Source: Clostridium beijerinckii
GTDB taxonomy: Bacteria; Bacillota; Clostridia; Clostridiales; Clostridiaceae
Assembly: GCA_003129525.1 (NCBI GenBank)
Contig: CP029329.1
Span: 1-64,000, forward strand
Direction of reading: 5' to 3'
DNA length: 64,000 nucleotides
The notes below the pieces were generated by a model that saw nothing but the letters and a program-made list of their open reading frames with translations, was not told where the DNA came from and searched no databases. This document shows, in pieces, positions 8,145-16,266 of the stretch. Numbering within the stretch: the stretch's first letter is position 1; every line of letters starts with the position of its first letter. The position numbers were made by a program, and so were the translations under genes.

Positions 8145-8585
8145 TTAGTTATAAATATTATCTTCAACTGTTTGTTTCAATCCTTTGAGAATAATGTCCC
8201 AGTTTTCACAAGTTCGATTAAATATTTCTTCTGTTTTAATATTGTCTTGAGTAACTGAAAGTAAAGTATCTTCACCTTTTTCCATCAATTCATAAGTTAT
8301 GTTTGCATAATTTTCTGGTTTATCTTCCAAACCAGAGAAAGGAGACCAAAAAGCATATTTGAAAACTTTATTTGTTATTAGTTTTGAAATTAATCCCTTG
8401 TCCTCATAGATATTCCCTTCCCACTCTCCTCTAAAAATTATAGGACTTCCGATTTTCCATTCAGAAATTGCTTCAGTACCAAATAAATACTGTTTTATCA
8501 ATTCAGGATTTATCAAGGCGTTCCAAGCTTTAGATACATCAGCATTAATTTCAATTTCTTTCTTTACAACCAATTCTTTATTCAT
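8145..8585 (-). CDS. SRPBCC/AHSA1-like domain protein
   Basis: A 146-residue START/SRPBCC-fold protein of the activator of Hsp90 ATPase 1-like group: VVKKEIEINADVSKAWNALI at the start, IKQYLFGTEAISEWKIGSPI and the C-terminal helix ENWDIILKGLKQTVED. Such proteins bind hydrophobic ligands in a deep cavity; no specific role is assigned. AAAGGAG precedes the ATG. It lies about 80 bases upstream of the DUF1697 gene on the same strand. Confidence 0.85.
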   Translation of the reverse strand: MNKELVVKKEIEINADVSKAWNALINPELIKQYLFGTEAISEWKIGSPIIFRGEWEGNIYEDKGLISKLITNKVFKYAFWSPFSGLEDKPENYANITYELMEKGEDTLLSVTQDNIKTEEIFNRTCENWDIILKGLKQTVEDNIYN

Positions 8586-8666
8586 AAGTAATCACTCCTT
8601 TAAATATTTTTATTTAAATCTTTTGACTTATCGCAACTTTAGTGTCCCTACTTTTATTACTTCCTA

Positions 8667-8706
8667 TTTATGTACAATAAATTACTATTACGTTTTAAAG
8701 AAAACT
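8667..8706. repeat. Dispersed repeat, copy 5 (right part)
   Basis: AATAAATTACTATTACGTTT followed by TAAAGAAAACTACGTA, abutting the stop of the VOC gene at 8712. The block can fold as an imperfect TACG-TTTT/AAAA-GTA hairpin. Confidence 0.65.
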
Positions 8707-8711
8707 ACGTA

Positions 8712-9098
8712 CTATTTAATTTCTGCAAAAATTTCATGTATATTTCCATCTGGGTCAGCAAATAGTGCTGTTCTTTGATTCCAAGGCATATTTTGTGGTT
8801 CATGAACAGATGTTGCTCCTTTAGAGATTAACTCCTTAAATGATTCATCAACATCATTAGGATTTTCACATGGGAAAGCAAGTTCAAAGCCTTGTCCAAA
8901 TGACTCTTTCCTATATTCACTACTATACACATACATAACATCTCTCATACAAATAGCAAATCTTGCTCCATCGTTTTCAAATTCAACATAATTACCAAGG
9001 TCACTTTCAATTCTAAATCCAAGAACTTGATTATAGAAATTTTTCATTTTATCTATATCATTTGTCCAAATCGTAATAAGATTAATTTGTGCTTTCAT
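8712..9098 (-). CDS. VOC-family (glyoxalase/bleomycin resistance) protein
   Basis: A 128-residue single vicinal-oxygen-chelate protein with two beta-alpha-beta-beta-beta repeats: LITIWTNDIDKMKNFYNQVL begins the first and FELAFPCENPNDVDESFKEL the second, closing with FADPDGNIHEIFAEI, whose Glu is a typical metal ligand position. Members include glyoxalase I, fosfomycin and bleomycin resistance proteins; the substrate cannot be assigned. AAAGGGG lies upstream of the ATG. It is a monocistronic unit ending at a dispersed repeat. Confidence 0.88.
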   Translation of the reverse strand: MKAQINLITIWTNDIDKMKNFYNQVLGFRIESDLGNYVEFENDGARFAICMRDVMYVYSSEYRKESFGQGFELAFPCENPNDVDESFKELISKGATSVHEPQNMPWNQRTALFADPDGNIHEIFAEIK

Positions 9099-9161
9099 CG
9101 TATATTTTTCCCCTTTCTTAATTTAACATATAGTTCGCTTTAAAATAGAATTGTGTATAAA

Positions 9162-9198
9162 AAGATATCGCAAATTCATCTGAATAATGCGATATTTT
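9162..9198 (-). terminator. Hairpin downstream of the small secreted protein gene
   Basis: GATATCGCA pairs with TGCGATATT around a 15-base loop, about 45 bases past the stop at 9242, with T-rich flanks on the minus strand. Confidence 0.55.
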
Positions 9199-9241
9199 AC
9201 ACTTATTATTTATTTTTATAATTCATAATGAAACAAAATCA

Positions 9242-9583
9242 CTATTTAAGTTCCACCGGATTAATATATACTTCTCCTTTACCAAGTAATATAATTGTGT
9301 AATTAGGAAGAATAGGTATTGTATTATGCTTTTCTGAATTGGGTGTCAGCCGTATAGCTTGAAGTATATTTTGATCTTCATCAGTAATTATAATAGACAT
9401 GGTATCTGTTGATGAAATGTTTGAAACAGAATAAATGTCATCTTTTGAATGATTAAAATCAGATAATGTATAAATACCTTGGGTAAGATTATTAGTAGTT
9501 AAAGCTGCAAATGCAGGTTTTAATCCACTTACAATAAATGTTAAACATAAAAAAGTCAAGAATAAAACAGTAAATCTTTTCAT
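9242..9583 (-). CDS. Small secreted protein of unknown function
   Basis: A 113-residue protein with a clear Sec signal peptide: basic MKR, hydrophobic LFLTFLCLTFIVSGL, and a probable cleavage after AFA at residue 26. The mature part (about 87 residues) is beta-rich and has no family I recognise. AAAGGTGGAG precedes the ATG. It is flanked by a full-length dispersed repeat upstream and a hairpin downstream, so it is an independent unit. Export is likely; the function is unknown. Confidence 0.65.
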   Translation of the reverse strand: MKRFTVLFLTFLCLTFIVSGLKPAFAALTTNNLTQGIYTLSDFNHSKDDIYSVSNISSTDTMSIIITDEDQNILQAIRLTPNSEKHNTIPILPNYTIILLGKGEVYINPVELK

Positions 9584-9667
9584 TACAACTCCACCTTTCA
9601 GTTATATTATACTCAATGAGCCTAATAATATTAGTCCTTTTTACTTTTACAATAAAATCCCTACTTT

Positions 9668-9750
9668 AAAACACTTTGTAAATATCCCATTATTTAATTT
9701 TCAAAGGACATTTTCCTATCTTGTTACGTCAAAGCTACATATTACGTATC
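9668..9750. repeat. Dispersed repeat, copy 6 (full length)
   Basis: Contains TTTGTAAATATCCCATTATT, an AAAGGACATTTT block and TTACGTCAAAGCTACATATT then ACGTA, so it joins the left and right parts seen separately elsewhere. It begins at the stop of the frameshifted membrane protein gene. Confidence 0.6.
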
Positions 9751-10024
9751 TAAAACATTAACTTAACAATATAAGCAATTATGATGTATAAACCTACAAT
9801 TATTGAAAATATTCCAACAGCCTTATTTCCCTTGTGAGTTTCTTTTGAATCTAAACCTTGTGACAAGTTAACTTGATATAAACCACTAAACAATTGAGTA
9901 CCCCCCCAAATAACATCACAATATAACTATCTCCATAATAAGGAAACGAAAGGAATAGCGCAACAATTGTAAGTATACTAAATACAATGCTTGCTAAATA
10001 AAATACGTTATTGTTAATTTTCAA
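9750..10024 (-). pseudogene. Small membrane protein, frameshifted in a G7 tract
   Basis: The first frame gives a transmembrane helix (VFYLASIVFSILTIVALFLS) and then MLFGG at a run of seven C on the plus strand (9901-9907), after which the frame drifts to an early stop. Adding one base at the run gives TQLFSGLYQVNLSQGLDSKE, a hydrophilic link and a second helix (VGIFSIIVGLYIIIAYIV), ending at 9750. A TTG start at 10024 has CAGGAG nine bases upstream; the ATG at 10045 has no good site. This is the second gene here broken in a G-tract. The function is unknown. Confidence 0.65.
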
Positions 10025-10099
10025 GTTTAATAACTCCTGTCTCATTATTTCTAAATAATTTCTTCGTCATATTTACTATTATTCATTAGATTATAGTTC

Positions 10100-10140
10100 T
10101 TAATAACACTTATTATAACATAATTTACAAAATATCACAC
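10100..10140. repeat. Dispersed repeat, copy 7 (left part), with extended -10 promoter
   Basis: The minus strand reads GTGATATTTTGTAAATT then TGTTATAAT, an extended -10 upstream of the membrane protein gene at 10024. It overlaps the end of the IS1595 remnant. Confidence 0.4.
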
Positions 10141-10422
10141 AAATTGTACATATATTGATTCTCTATTTTTCACATCTTTTACTTTGATATATAAATGTGT
10201 TACATTGCTTTGAGACATAAAGTTCTTAGCCTTTATTATCTCTTTATCTATATCAAATATTTGAAGCCATTTGGACCACTTAATATAATTGTTGATATAT
10301 TTTGTTGCAACACCATTAAACCTATTCATCCATTTCTTTAAATTGCTATTGAAAGCATTAATATGTTGCATATGATATGATCTATCTTTATGTTTCCTCT
10401 TTTTATACAATACCCAACTCAT
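10135..10422 (-). pseudogene. IS1595-family transposase C-terminal remnant
   Basis: MQHINAFNSNLKKWMNRFNG followed by VATKYINNYIKW matches the conserved end of IS1595/ISXO2-type DDE transposases (HxxxxNxxHSRLKxWxxxFxGVATKYLxNYL). The catalytic DDE part is missing upstream, and the C-terminal tail is extended by unrelated sequence. No matching inverted repeats were found. It is a dead transposon fragment. Confidence 0.75.
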
Positions 10423-10458
10423 AAGTTATACGTATATTTCAAAAAAATTGGTAATTAT

Positions 10459-10549
10459 ATTTATACTTAGTGAACATTGATCATTAATTTTCTAAGTATA
10501 AATACAATTTCAGGAACGGTTATCTACATGGATATCCATTCCTGAAATT
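10459..10549. other. Two consecutive hairpins next to the MITE
   Basis: ATTTATACTTAG pairs with CTAAGTATAAAT (10459-10503), then AATTTCAGGAA pairs with TTCCTGAAATT (10506-10549). The second loop carries GGTTATCTA, also present beside the copy at 14.9 kb, so these hairpins probably belong to the element. Confidence 0.55.
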
Positions 10550-10575
10550 ATACTTATGCGATGAATATATACAGA

Positions 10576-10822
10576 CTAGAAATAAGGGTCATGCTTTTGC
10601 GGAATGTTACATTGAAGATTTTGATGGTTGCGCTTCTAGATTATAAGTTGTTCCAAAATGCTTGTTCAAAAAGTGAGAATCGAAATTTTACATTTCGTTC
10701 TTCGAACTTTCTCTGTGAGCGTTTATCTTTGAGGCTAGCATTTTGGGTACAACTTGTGATCTTAGAAGCACCCATCAAAATCTTCCGTAACTGGAGCAAA
10801 TGCATGACCCTTATTTCGGCGG
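10576..10822. mobile_element. Palindromic MITE-like element, copy A
   Basis: Two arms of about 93 bases (10576-10668 and 10730-10822) are imperfect inverted repeats. Each holds AAATAAGGGTCATGC, an AAGATTTTGATGG block and a CCAAAATGCT block near the centre. The central 60 bases hold a hairpin motif also found alone at 5303. No open frame encodes a transposase, so it is non-autonomous. It ends about 35 bases from the rlmA stop. Copies: 14755-14953, 19166-19226 (end), 43048-43080 (end). Confidence 0.75.
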
Positions 10823-10857
10823 ATTATACTCATAAGTTCAGTTTTCACAGTGGGTAT

Positions 10858-11712
10858 CTAATCATTTATTTTCTTTTGAAATACACCTATACGCATATCT
10901 ATAGTAATAACAAGTGATTCATATGACTCTAGCTTTTCTTTATTTTCTGCAGTAGATTTCCAATAATGAGGTGTCATTTTTAATAAACTTAGTATTTCTT
11001 CTTTGTTTAAGTTTATATCAAATGTAACATTAGATTCTTTAATATATTCATTTTCCTCATCACTAGCTTTATATACCTTTTCATTTAAATGAACCTCTGA
11101 ATAAATAATATTTCTAAGCTGAATTAAATGATTAGTTCTAGGCAACACTCTAACGAAAACTCCATCATCTTTTAAAACTCTATTACATTCATTAATATCT
11201 ATAGGACTAAATACAGAAAGTATGCAATCTACAGTTTTGTCATTAGATGGGATGTGAAAATTATTACCAACTGCCCAAACGCACTCTTTATTTGTTTTAC
11301 TTGCATATTTTACGGCCTCTTTAGATACATCTATACCGTAGTAATTAGCTTTTATATTTTTATTATCCATATAATTCTTTAAATTTGTTAAATAATAACC
11401 TTCTCCACATCCTAAATCCATAATATTAAAATTCTTATTATTATCTGCTCCCAAACATTCAACAATCATTTCATTAATTTTATCAGATATGGGTTTATAA
11501 TAATCCATAGATAGAAATTCTACTCTAGACAAGACCATTTCTTTAGAATCTCCTGGATTTTTACTATTTTTTTGGTTGCTAATCAATAGATTTACATAGC
11601 CTTCTTTTGCTATGTCATAGGAATGATTATTTTCACATCTATATGTTTTATTTGAAACATCTTTAATTAATTTTTCTTTACAAACAGGACAAAGTAGTAG
11701 TTCATTATTCAT
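10858..11712 (-). CDS. rlmA: 23S rRNA (guanine-N1)-methyltransferase RlmA-like
   Basis: A 284-residue SAM-dependent methyltransferase of the RlmA/RrmA family. The N-terminal zinc ribbon is CPVCKEKL with CENNHSYDIAKEGYVNLL, then KNPGDSKEMVLSRVEFLSMD, the family signature. SAM motif I is NIMDLGCGEGYYL (about 94-106) and motif II is YYGIDVSKEAVKYAS. The family methylates N1 of G745 or G748 in 23S rRNA helix 35, the latter giving tylosin resistance. The start at 11712 has AGAGAG upstream. It stands alone, and its 3' end abuts the MITE. Confidence 0.85.
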   Translation of the reverse strand: MNNELLLCPVCKEKLIKDVSNKTYRCENNHSYDIAKEGYVNLLISNQKNSKNPGDSKEMVLSRVEFLSMDYYKPISDKINEMIVECLGADNNKNFNIMDLGCGEGYYLTNLKNYMDNKNIKANYYGIDVSKEAVKYASKTNKECVWAVGNNFHIPSNDKTVDCILSVFSPIDINECNRVLKDDGVFVRVLPRTNHLIQLRNIIYSEVHLNEKVYKASDEENEYIKESNVTFDINLNKEEILSLLKMTPHYWKSTAENKEKLESYESLVITIDMRIGVFQKKIND

Positions 11713-11815
11713 AATATACAGCTCTCTTTCTATCTCATTTCAATCTCTATACTATACACTTTTTGCATGTCTTTATCAACTTCTAGACATATGATATGCA
11801 GTAACAAATCAAAAA

Positions 11816-11847
11816 GAGATGCAGTCAAAATATTGACTGCATCTCTG
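11816..11847 (-). terminator. Terminator-type hairpin in the hydA-rlmA gap
   Basis: AGAGATGCAGTCA pairs perfectly with TGACTGCATCTCT, followed on the minus strand by TTTTTGATTTG. With the hairpin at 12037 it accounts for the 11713-12213 gap, where no gene is seen. Confidence 0.75.
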
Positions 11848-12036
11848 TATATAAGTATAAGATTATAAGGGGTTGGGAATATTATTCTTTTATACATTTA
11901 TATAATACCACAATGCGACAAATTATTCTATATTTTTTTGAAGAAAATTTTTTTTATTTTCGACAAAATACCAATAGTAATAAAATCTTTAACTTGTTAA
12001 CATTTTCCCATTGTTTTTATATATATAAATTAAAAT

Positions 12037-12067
12037 AGATAGGCTAAACCCCAAGTTTAACCTATCT
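12037..12067 (-). terminator. Terminator-type hairpin after hydA
   Basis: AGATAGGCTAAAC pairs with GTTTAACCTATCT around a CCCAA-type loop, with a T-rich minus-strand tail, about 150 bases past the hydrogenase stop. Confidence 0.75.
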
Positions 12068-12213
12068 GAAAATTATAAGGGGGTATAAAGGGGAGAGGGA
12101 TTTCTATCTTTTGTATATCTATATTTTAACATATTTCAACATTATGTGCTATATTAATTTCCAATATTTATTGATTATTTTTCGACAAATTTAAACGGCT
12201 TCCATTGTCTATT

Positions 12214-13794
12214 TTAGTGCTTCTTTCTTTTTCTAATAGGATTGTTCTGAAGTTCAGTTGACCTATCTATATAATTTGTATGAAGTAACGTATTTGCTTT
12301 TACTCCATCAGGTTCTCCCATATAATTTTTGTACATATTTTGAAGGTTTTCATTTTCATATGAAACCCTTATTGCTGATTCTTTATCAATATTTTTTAAA
12401 ACATCACTTCTTAGTTTTATATAACTTTCTTCTAAAGATTTATCTGTAGCTTTATCATAACACTCCATATTTATTGCCTTAGCTCTGCAAATATTACTAC
12501 ATAATTTACATCCAACGCATCCTTCCTTTTGAACTACCGCTCTTCCGTGGTCATTATATGCTATGGCTCCAACAGAACAATTTTCTATACATGTACCACA
12601 TGCTATACATAAATTTTCATTGATTTGAGATTTCTTTTTTATTCTTGGAGTTCCTCCCCCATTTATGCACCCACCTGGACATACCATAACTTCAATAAAT
12701 AAATACTCTTTCAATTTTCCACTACTTAAGAATTTTTCAATTTCTTTTAGCCCACTTACAATTGCAACTTTATAATTTTTCCCTCCTAAATTAACAGTTG
12801 CTTCCTTTATATTTTCATATCCATCTATTTCTTTAAATTCAATATTATCAACTTCTGACAAATCACCTTTTAAGTAATTTTCTACTGTTCTAAGTGTTGA
12901 TTGCATAACACCCCCACTTGCTCCAAAAACAACTGCTGCTCCAGTATGTTCTCCCATAAACTGATCTGGACTTTCATCTGGTATTGCTGTTATATCTATT
13001 CCATTTTCTTTTAGAAGTTCTGCGTATTCTCTAACAGTCAAAACTATATCAATATCTTTGTAGCCATTTCTTCCCATTTCATCTCTTTCTGCTTCATATT
13101 TTTCAGCAGTACATGGTTTTAGAGATACTGCAACTATATTAGTAGGCAAAACATTATAAGTATCTGCAAAATATGTTTTTATGCTTGCCCCCATCATTTG
13201 CTGTGGAGACTTTGAAGTTGAAATATTCTTTAATATTTCTGGATGAAAAAGTTCAGCATATCGTACCCAAGCAGGGCAACAAGAAGTAAACATAGGTAAA
13301 TTTTCTTTGCTAGCAATTCTTTTTATAAGTTCAGTCCCCTCTTCTACAACTGCCATATCAGCTCCAAAATCAGTATCAAACACATTTTGAAATCCTAACT
13401 TTTTGGCAGACGGTGCTATCTTCCCCCCTACATTCGTTCCTATTGGAAGATTAAATTCTTCTCCAAGTGTTGCTTTTGCTGCTGAATCTGCTGTTAATAT
13501 TAAATATTTTCCGCTGTTTAAGGATTCCTTTACTAAAGCTACATCATCTCTAACATTAATTGCCGTTGTCGGACACTCAAGTGCACATTGCCCACAGTAT
13601 ATACATCCACTAGCCCCAAAAGTCATATGCTTAGGATCTACTGTCATTCTTCCATTGTCAACTGCTTTTAATGCAGATATCTTAGTTTCTTGCGCACATG
13701 TAAATGCACAAGCTGTACATCCAATACATTTTTTCTTATTTATTTGTATAATATTATCTTCTTTAATCCTAGTAAGTTTTTTTGACCTGCCCAT
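12214..13794 (-). CDS. [FeFe] hydrogenase, variant with C-terminal two-cluster ferredoxin domain
   Basis: A 526-residue iron-only hydrogenase. The N-terminal cluster motifs are C-x2-C-x2-C-x3-C (C23-C33) and a second set at C64-C74. The H-cluster region has FTSCCPAW (C172, C173), LKPCTAEKYE (C228) and VMVCPGGCINGGG (C372, C376). A second pair of 4Fe-4S motifs follows at C396-C406 and C426-C436. The second H-cluster motif reads KPC where the C. pasteurianum CpI type has MPC, and the third has VMVC for MAC, which points to a group B/M3-like divergent enzyme. The start at 13794 has GGAG six bases upstream. HydEFG maturases are not in the window. Confidence 0.9.
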   Translation of the reverse strand: MGRSKKLTRIKEDNIIQINKKKCIGCTACAFTCAQETKISALKAVDNGRMTVDPKHMTFGASGCIYCGQCALECPTTAINVRDDVALVKESLNSGKYLILTADSAAKATLGEEFNLPIGTNVGGKIAPSAKKLGFQNVFDTDFGADMAVVEEGTELIKRIASKENLPMFTSCCPAWVRYAELFHPEILKNISTSKSPQQMMGASIKTYFADTYNVLPTNIVAVSLKPCTAEKYEAERDEMGRNGYKDIDIVLTVREYAELLKENGIDITAIPDESPDQFMGEHTGAAVVFGASGGVMQSTLRTVENYLKGDLSEVDNIEFKEIDGYENIKEATVNLGGKNYKVAIVSGLKEIEKFLSSGKLKEYLFIEVMVCPGGCINGGGTPRIKKKSQINENLCIACGTCIENCSVGAIAYNDHGRAVVQKEGCVGCKLCSNICRAKAINMECYDKATDKSLEESYIKLRSDVLKNIDKESAIRVSYENENLQNMYKNYMGEPDGVKANTLLHTNYIDRSTELQNNPIRKRKKH

Positions 13795-14041
13795 ATATCT
13801 CTCCATCTTATTATTACTATAATTATATTTACTTTTTTTTAAAGCTTATTATTACTCTTTATATATGATATAAAAAATAATAAGCCAAAAATGTAATGTA
13901 TATTTTTCCTTAAGACGAGTTTATGAGTTCAACTAAAGAGATATAATAACTTGTTATTTTATTGAAGGTCCCTTATCATATCAATATAATAGTTTTTAAA
14001 ACTAAAGGTCTACTGCTGTATATGATGTGGAGGGGAATTTA

Positions 14042-14713
14042 TTGATTATTACCATAATAACGGCTTTTGTTTCATTTGCCAGTACCAATATTGATGATAT
14101 ATTTATACTTATGCTGTTTTTTACGCAAGTAGATAAAGTCATGAAAAGAACTCACATTGTTATTGGACAGTATTTGGGTATTGGAGTATTAACCCTAATA
14201 AGCATTATAGGGGCTTTAGGTCTATCAGCAATTCCACAAGAATATGTGGGTTTACTTGGATTGATACCCATATATTTAGGAATAAAAGAATATTCAAATT
14301 ATAAAAAAGGAAGTAATAATGAAAATATAGATCAGCAAGAACTTGAAAATGGTGAGAATAGCAAAATCGAAGAAACAACTGTTGTTCAAAAAGATAGTGT
14401 AATAACTTTTATTAATCCAAGCATTATAAAAGTATTCAGTGTAACTTTAGCTAATGGTGGAGATAATATAGGAATTTATACACCTCTTTTTACAGGCATG
14501 AATTTAGTGGATATTTTAGTAACAGTGATAATATTTATGATTCTAATATCACTTTGGTGTTTTATTGCTCTAAAGTTGGCAGAACATCCTTTTGTACACA
14601 TAAATATCGAAAAGTACAATCATATTTTTGTTCCAATAATATTTATAGGATTAGGACTTTTTATCTTAATGGAAAATGGAACCATAAGTTATATTTGTAA
14701 GAAACTATTTTAA
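14042..14713 (+). CDS. CadD-family cadmium resistance transporter
   Basis: A membrane protein of about 223 residues of the CadD/LysE-like family: FASTNIDDIFILMLFF at the N-terminus and VFSVTLANGGDNIGIYTPLF in the second half, the two repeated N-x-D/D-N-I motifs of the family, with about six transmembrane helices and a charged central loop rich in Glu and Asn. A TTG at 14042 is the likely start because GGAGGGG lies 6-7 bases before it; the GTG at 14027 overlaps that site. CadD proteins confer cadmium tolerance in staphylococci; here the substrate is inferred. MITE copy B follows the stop. Confidence 0.82.
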   Translation: MIITIITAFVSFASTNIDDIFILMLFFTQVDKVMKRTHIVIGQYLGIGVLTLISIIGALGLSAIPQEYVGLLGLIPIYLGIKEYSNYKKGSNNENIDQQELENGENSKIEETTVVQKDSVITFINPSIIKVFSVTLANGGDNIGIYTPLFTGMNLVDILVTVIIFMILISLWCFIALKLAEHPFVHINIEKYNHIFVPIIFIGLGLFILMENGTISYICKKLF

Positions 14714-14754
14714 GATATAGATACCCACAGTGAAAATCATAATTATGTGTATAT

Positions 14755-14953
14755 CCGCCGAAATAAAGGGGCATGCATTTGCTCCAGTTACGGAAGATTT
14801 TGATGGGTGCTTCTAAGATTACAAGTTGTACCCAAAATGCTAGCCTCAAAGGCAAGCTTTGAACAAGCATTTTGGAACAACTTGTAATCAAGAAGCGCAG
14901 CCATCAAAATTTTCAATGTAACATTACGCAAAAGCAGGCCCCTTTATTTCTAG
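14755..14953. mobile_element. Palindromic MITE-like element, copy B (inverted relative to A)
   Basis: Arms 14755-14850 and 14861-14953 are inverted repeats and match copy A in reverse orientation, including CCGCCGAAATAAAGG at one end and CCTTTATTTCTAG at the other. The 60-base central hairpin of copy A is replaced by about 10 bases. Homology with A continues outward: TAGATACCCAC at 14718-14728 and GGTTATCTA past the other end. No coding capacity. Confidence 0.75.
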
Positions 14954-15018
14954 TTGGAAATGTATTCATATTATAAGTATAACTTAAGGGGTGGGTATTT
15001 ATAGATAACCAGCCCAAA

Positions 15019-15080
15019 AGTTTTACTTATTCATTGGTATAAAGCTTGATTTTCCTAAGTATTTTCCGAGGAATAAGTAA
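15019..15080. other. Hairpin flanking MITE copy B
   Basis: TTTTACTTATTC pairs with GAATAAGTAAA across a long loop. The GGTTATCTA motif lies on both sides of it. The rest of 14954-15345 holds the short repeat at 15261 and nothing else recognised. Confidence 0.45.
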
Positions 15081-15260
15081 AGTTTATTTCGTGGTTATCT
15101 ATATAGTTGCACAATGTTAAAATATTGACTATTATAGATTGACAGCCACTTATAACTTATCCACTTTTTTTAACACCATATTAAAGCATAGCCATTTAAT
15201 ATGACTTAAATTCATATTATTGGTAATAATAGAATTAATATATAAATTTCTATTGACTCT

Positions 15261-15323
15261 ATGACCATTGAGGTTACATGGCGCCCCTTGATGATACATT
15301 GTACATTGTGACCCTTGAGGGTA
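15261..15323. repeat. CCTTGAGGGT repeat, copy 1
   Basis: TGACCATTGAGGTTACATGG and ACATTGTGACCCTTGAGGGT resemble sequences at 31640 and 45801. It lies directly upstream of the exonuclease gene. Confidence 0.6.
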
Positions 15324-15345
15324 TAAATAATAAGCAGGTGAAGAC

Positions 15346-16125
15346 GTGAATTATATAATATATGATTTAGAATTTAATCAAAAAAATAATATTTCTGAAG
15401 AAGTTGATGGTAACTCTACAGAATCTGATATTAACTCTATAATAACTGAAATTAATAAGACTACTATGCCTTTTGAAGTTATCCAAATTGGAGCATTAAA
15501 ATTAAATGAGAACTTTGAGACAATTTCTACATTTAATACATTAATTAAACCAACTGTATATAAATACATTCATCCCTTTGTAGAGAATTTAACTAAAATA
15601 ACTGATGATATGGTTGCTTCATGTAACGATTTTGTTCATGCTTATGAAGATTTTCTACAATTCATTGGAGATGATGAGATGATACTATGCGTATGGGGCA
15701 TGGCTGATATTAAAGAACTTATAAGAAATGTGAAATTTTATAATTTACCCACTTCACATATTTCTAAGTACATTGACATCCAAAAATATGCTTCACACTA
15801 TCTCAAAGCTCCAAAAAAATCTAGAATTGGTTTAAAAAATGCAATTGACCTTTTAAATATAACAATTGAAGGTGAATTTCATGATGCCTATAACGATGCT
15901 TATTACACTGCAGAAGTCTTTAAAGTAATTCATGATGATACTATAAAGCCTATGATTTACACCCCAGCTCCACCAAGACGCGTATCAAACCCTAAAGAAA
16001 AAATTGATATACCATCCTTAATAAAAGAATTTGAAAAAATATATAATAGAGAAATGTCTGAAGAAGAAAAATCTATAATAAAACTTGCTTACATGATGGG
16101 TAAAACCAGGCAATTTATCCTATAG
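15346..16125 (+). CDS. DEDDh 3'-5' exonuclease (KapD/ERI-1-like)
   Basis: A 259-residue DnaQ-like exonuclease. Exo I is YIIYDLEFNQ (DxE), Exo II lies in WGMADIKELIRN, and Exo III is FHDAYNDAYYTAEVF (H-x4-D). About 30 residues inserted after Exo I are rich in Ser and Glu. The C-terminal part (from about 200) ends in EEEKSIIKLAYMMGK, which may be a small helical domain. The GTG start at 15346 is preceded by AGGTGA. Such stand-alone exonucleases act on RNA or DNA ends; the target is unknown. Confidence 0.85.
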   Translation: MNYIIYDLEFNQKNNISEEVDGNSTESDINSIITEINKTTMPFEVIQIGALKLNENFETISTFNTLIKPTVYKYIHPFVENLTKITDDMVASCNDFVHAYEDFLQFIGDDEMILCVWGMADIKELIRNVKFYNLPTSHISKYIDIQKYASHYLKAPKKSRIGLKNAIDLLNITIEGEFHDAYNDAYYTAEVFKVIHDDTIKPMIYTPAPPRRVSNPKEKIDIPSLIKEFEKIYNREMSEEEKSIIKLAYMMGKTRQFIL

Positions 16126-16129
16126 CTAG

Positions 16130-16180
16130 CATTTATAATACTTCCACATCTTCAAGTGGAATCTATTATAAATGTTTTTT
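16130..16180 (+). terminator. Terminator after the exonuclease gene
   Basis: CATTTATAATA and CTTCCAC pair with GTGGAA and TATTATAAATG, followed by a seven-T run. Confidence 0.85.
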
Positions 16181-16266
16181 TATTTACAGTTTTAGTAATA
16201 ATCTTTTTTTTGCAATACTATATTATAATGATTCCATTTGTATTAAATAATAAATAGGAGACGCAT

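Noticed and set aside
1129..10140. True integron cassette array
   Set aside because: No integrase gene, and the repeats lack the RYYYAAC/GTTRRRY core sites of attC; kept only as cassette-like layout.
10561..10917. Open frame of 118 codons on the plus strand, and a similar one at 14661-14891 on the minus strand
   Set aside because: Both share SLRLAFWVQLVILEAPIKIF only because they cross copies of the same palindromic element; no ribosome binding site and no protein family.
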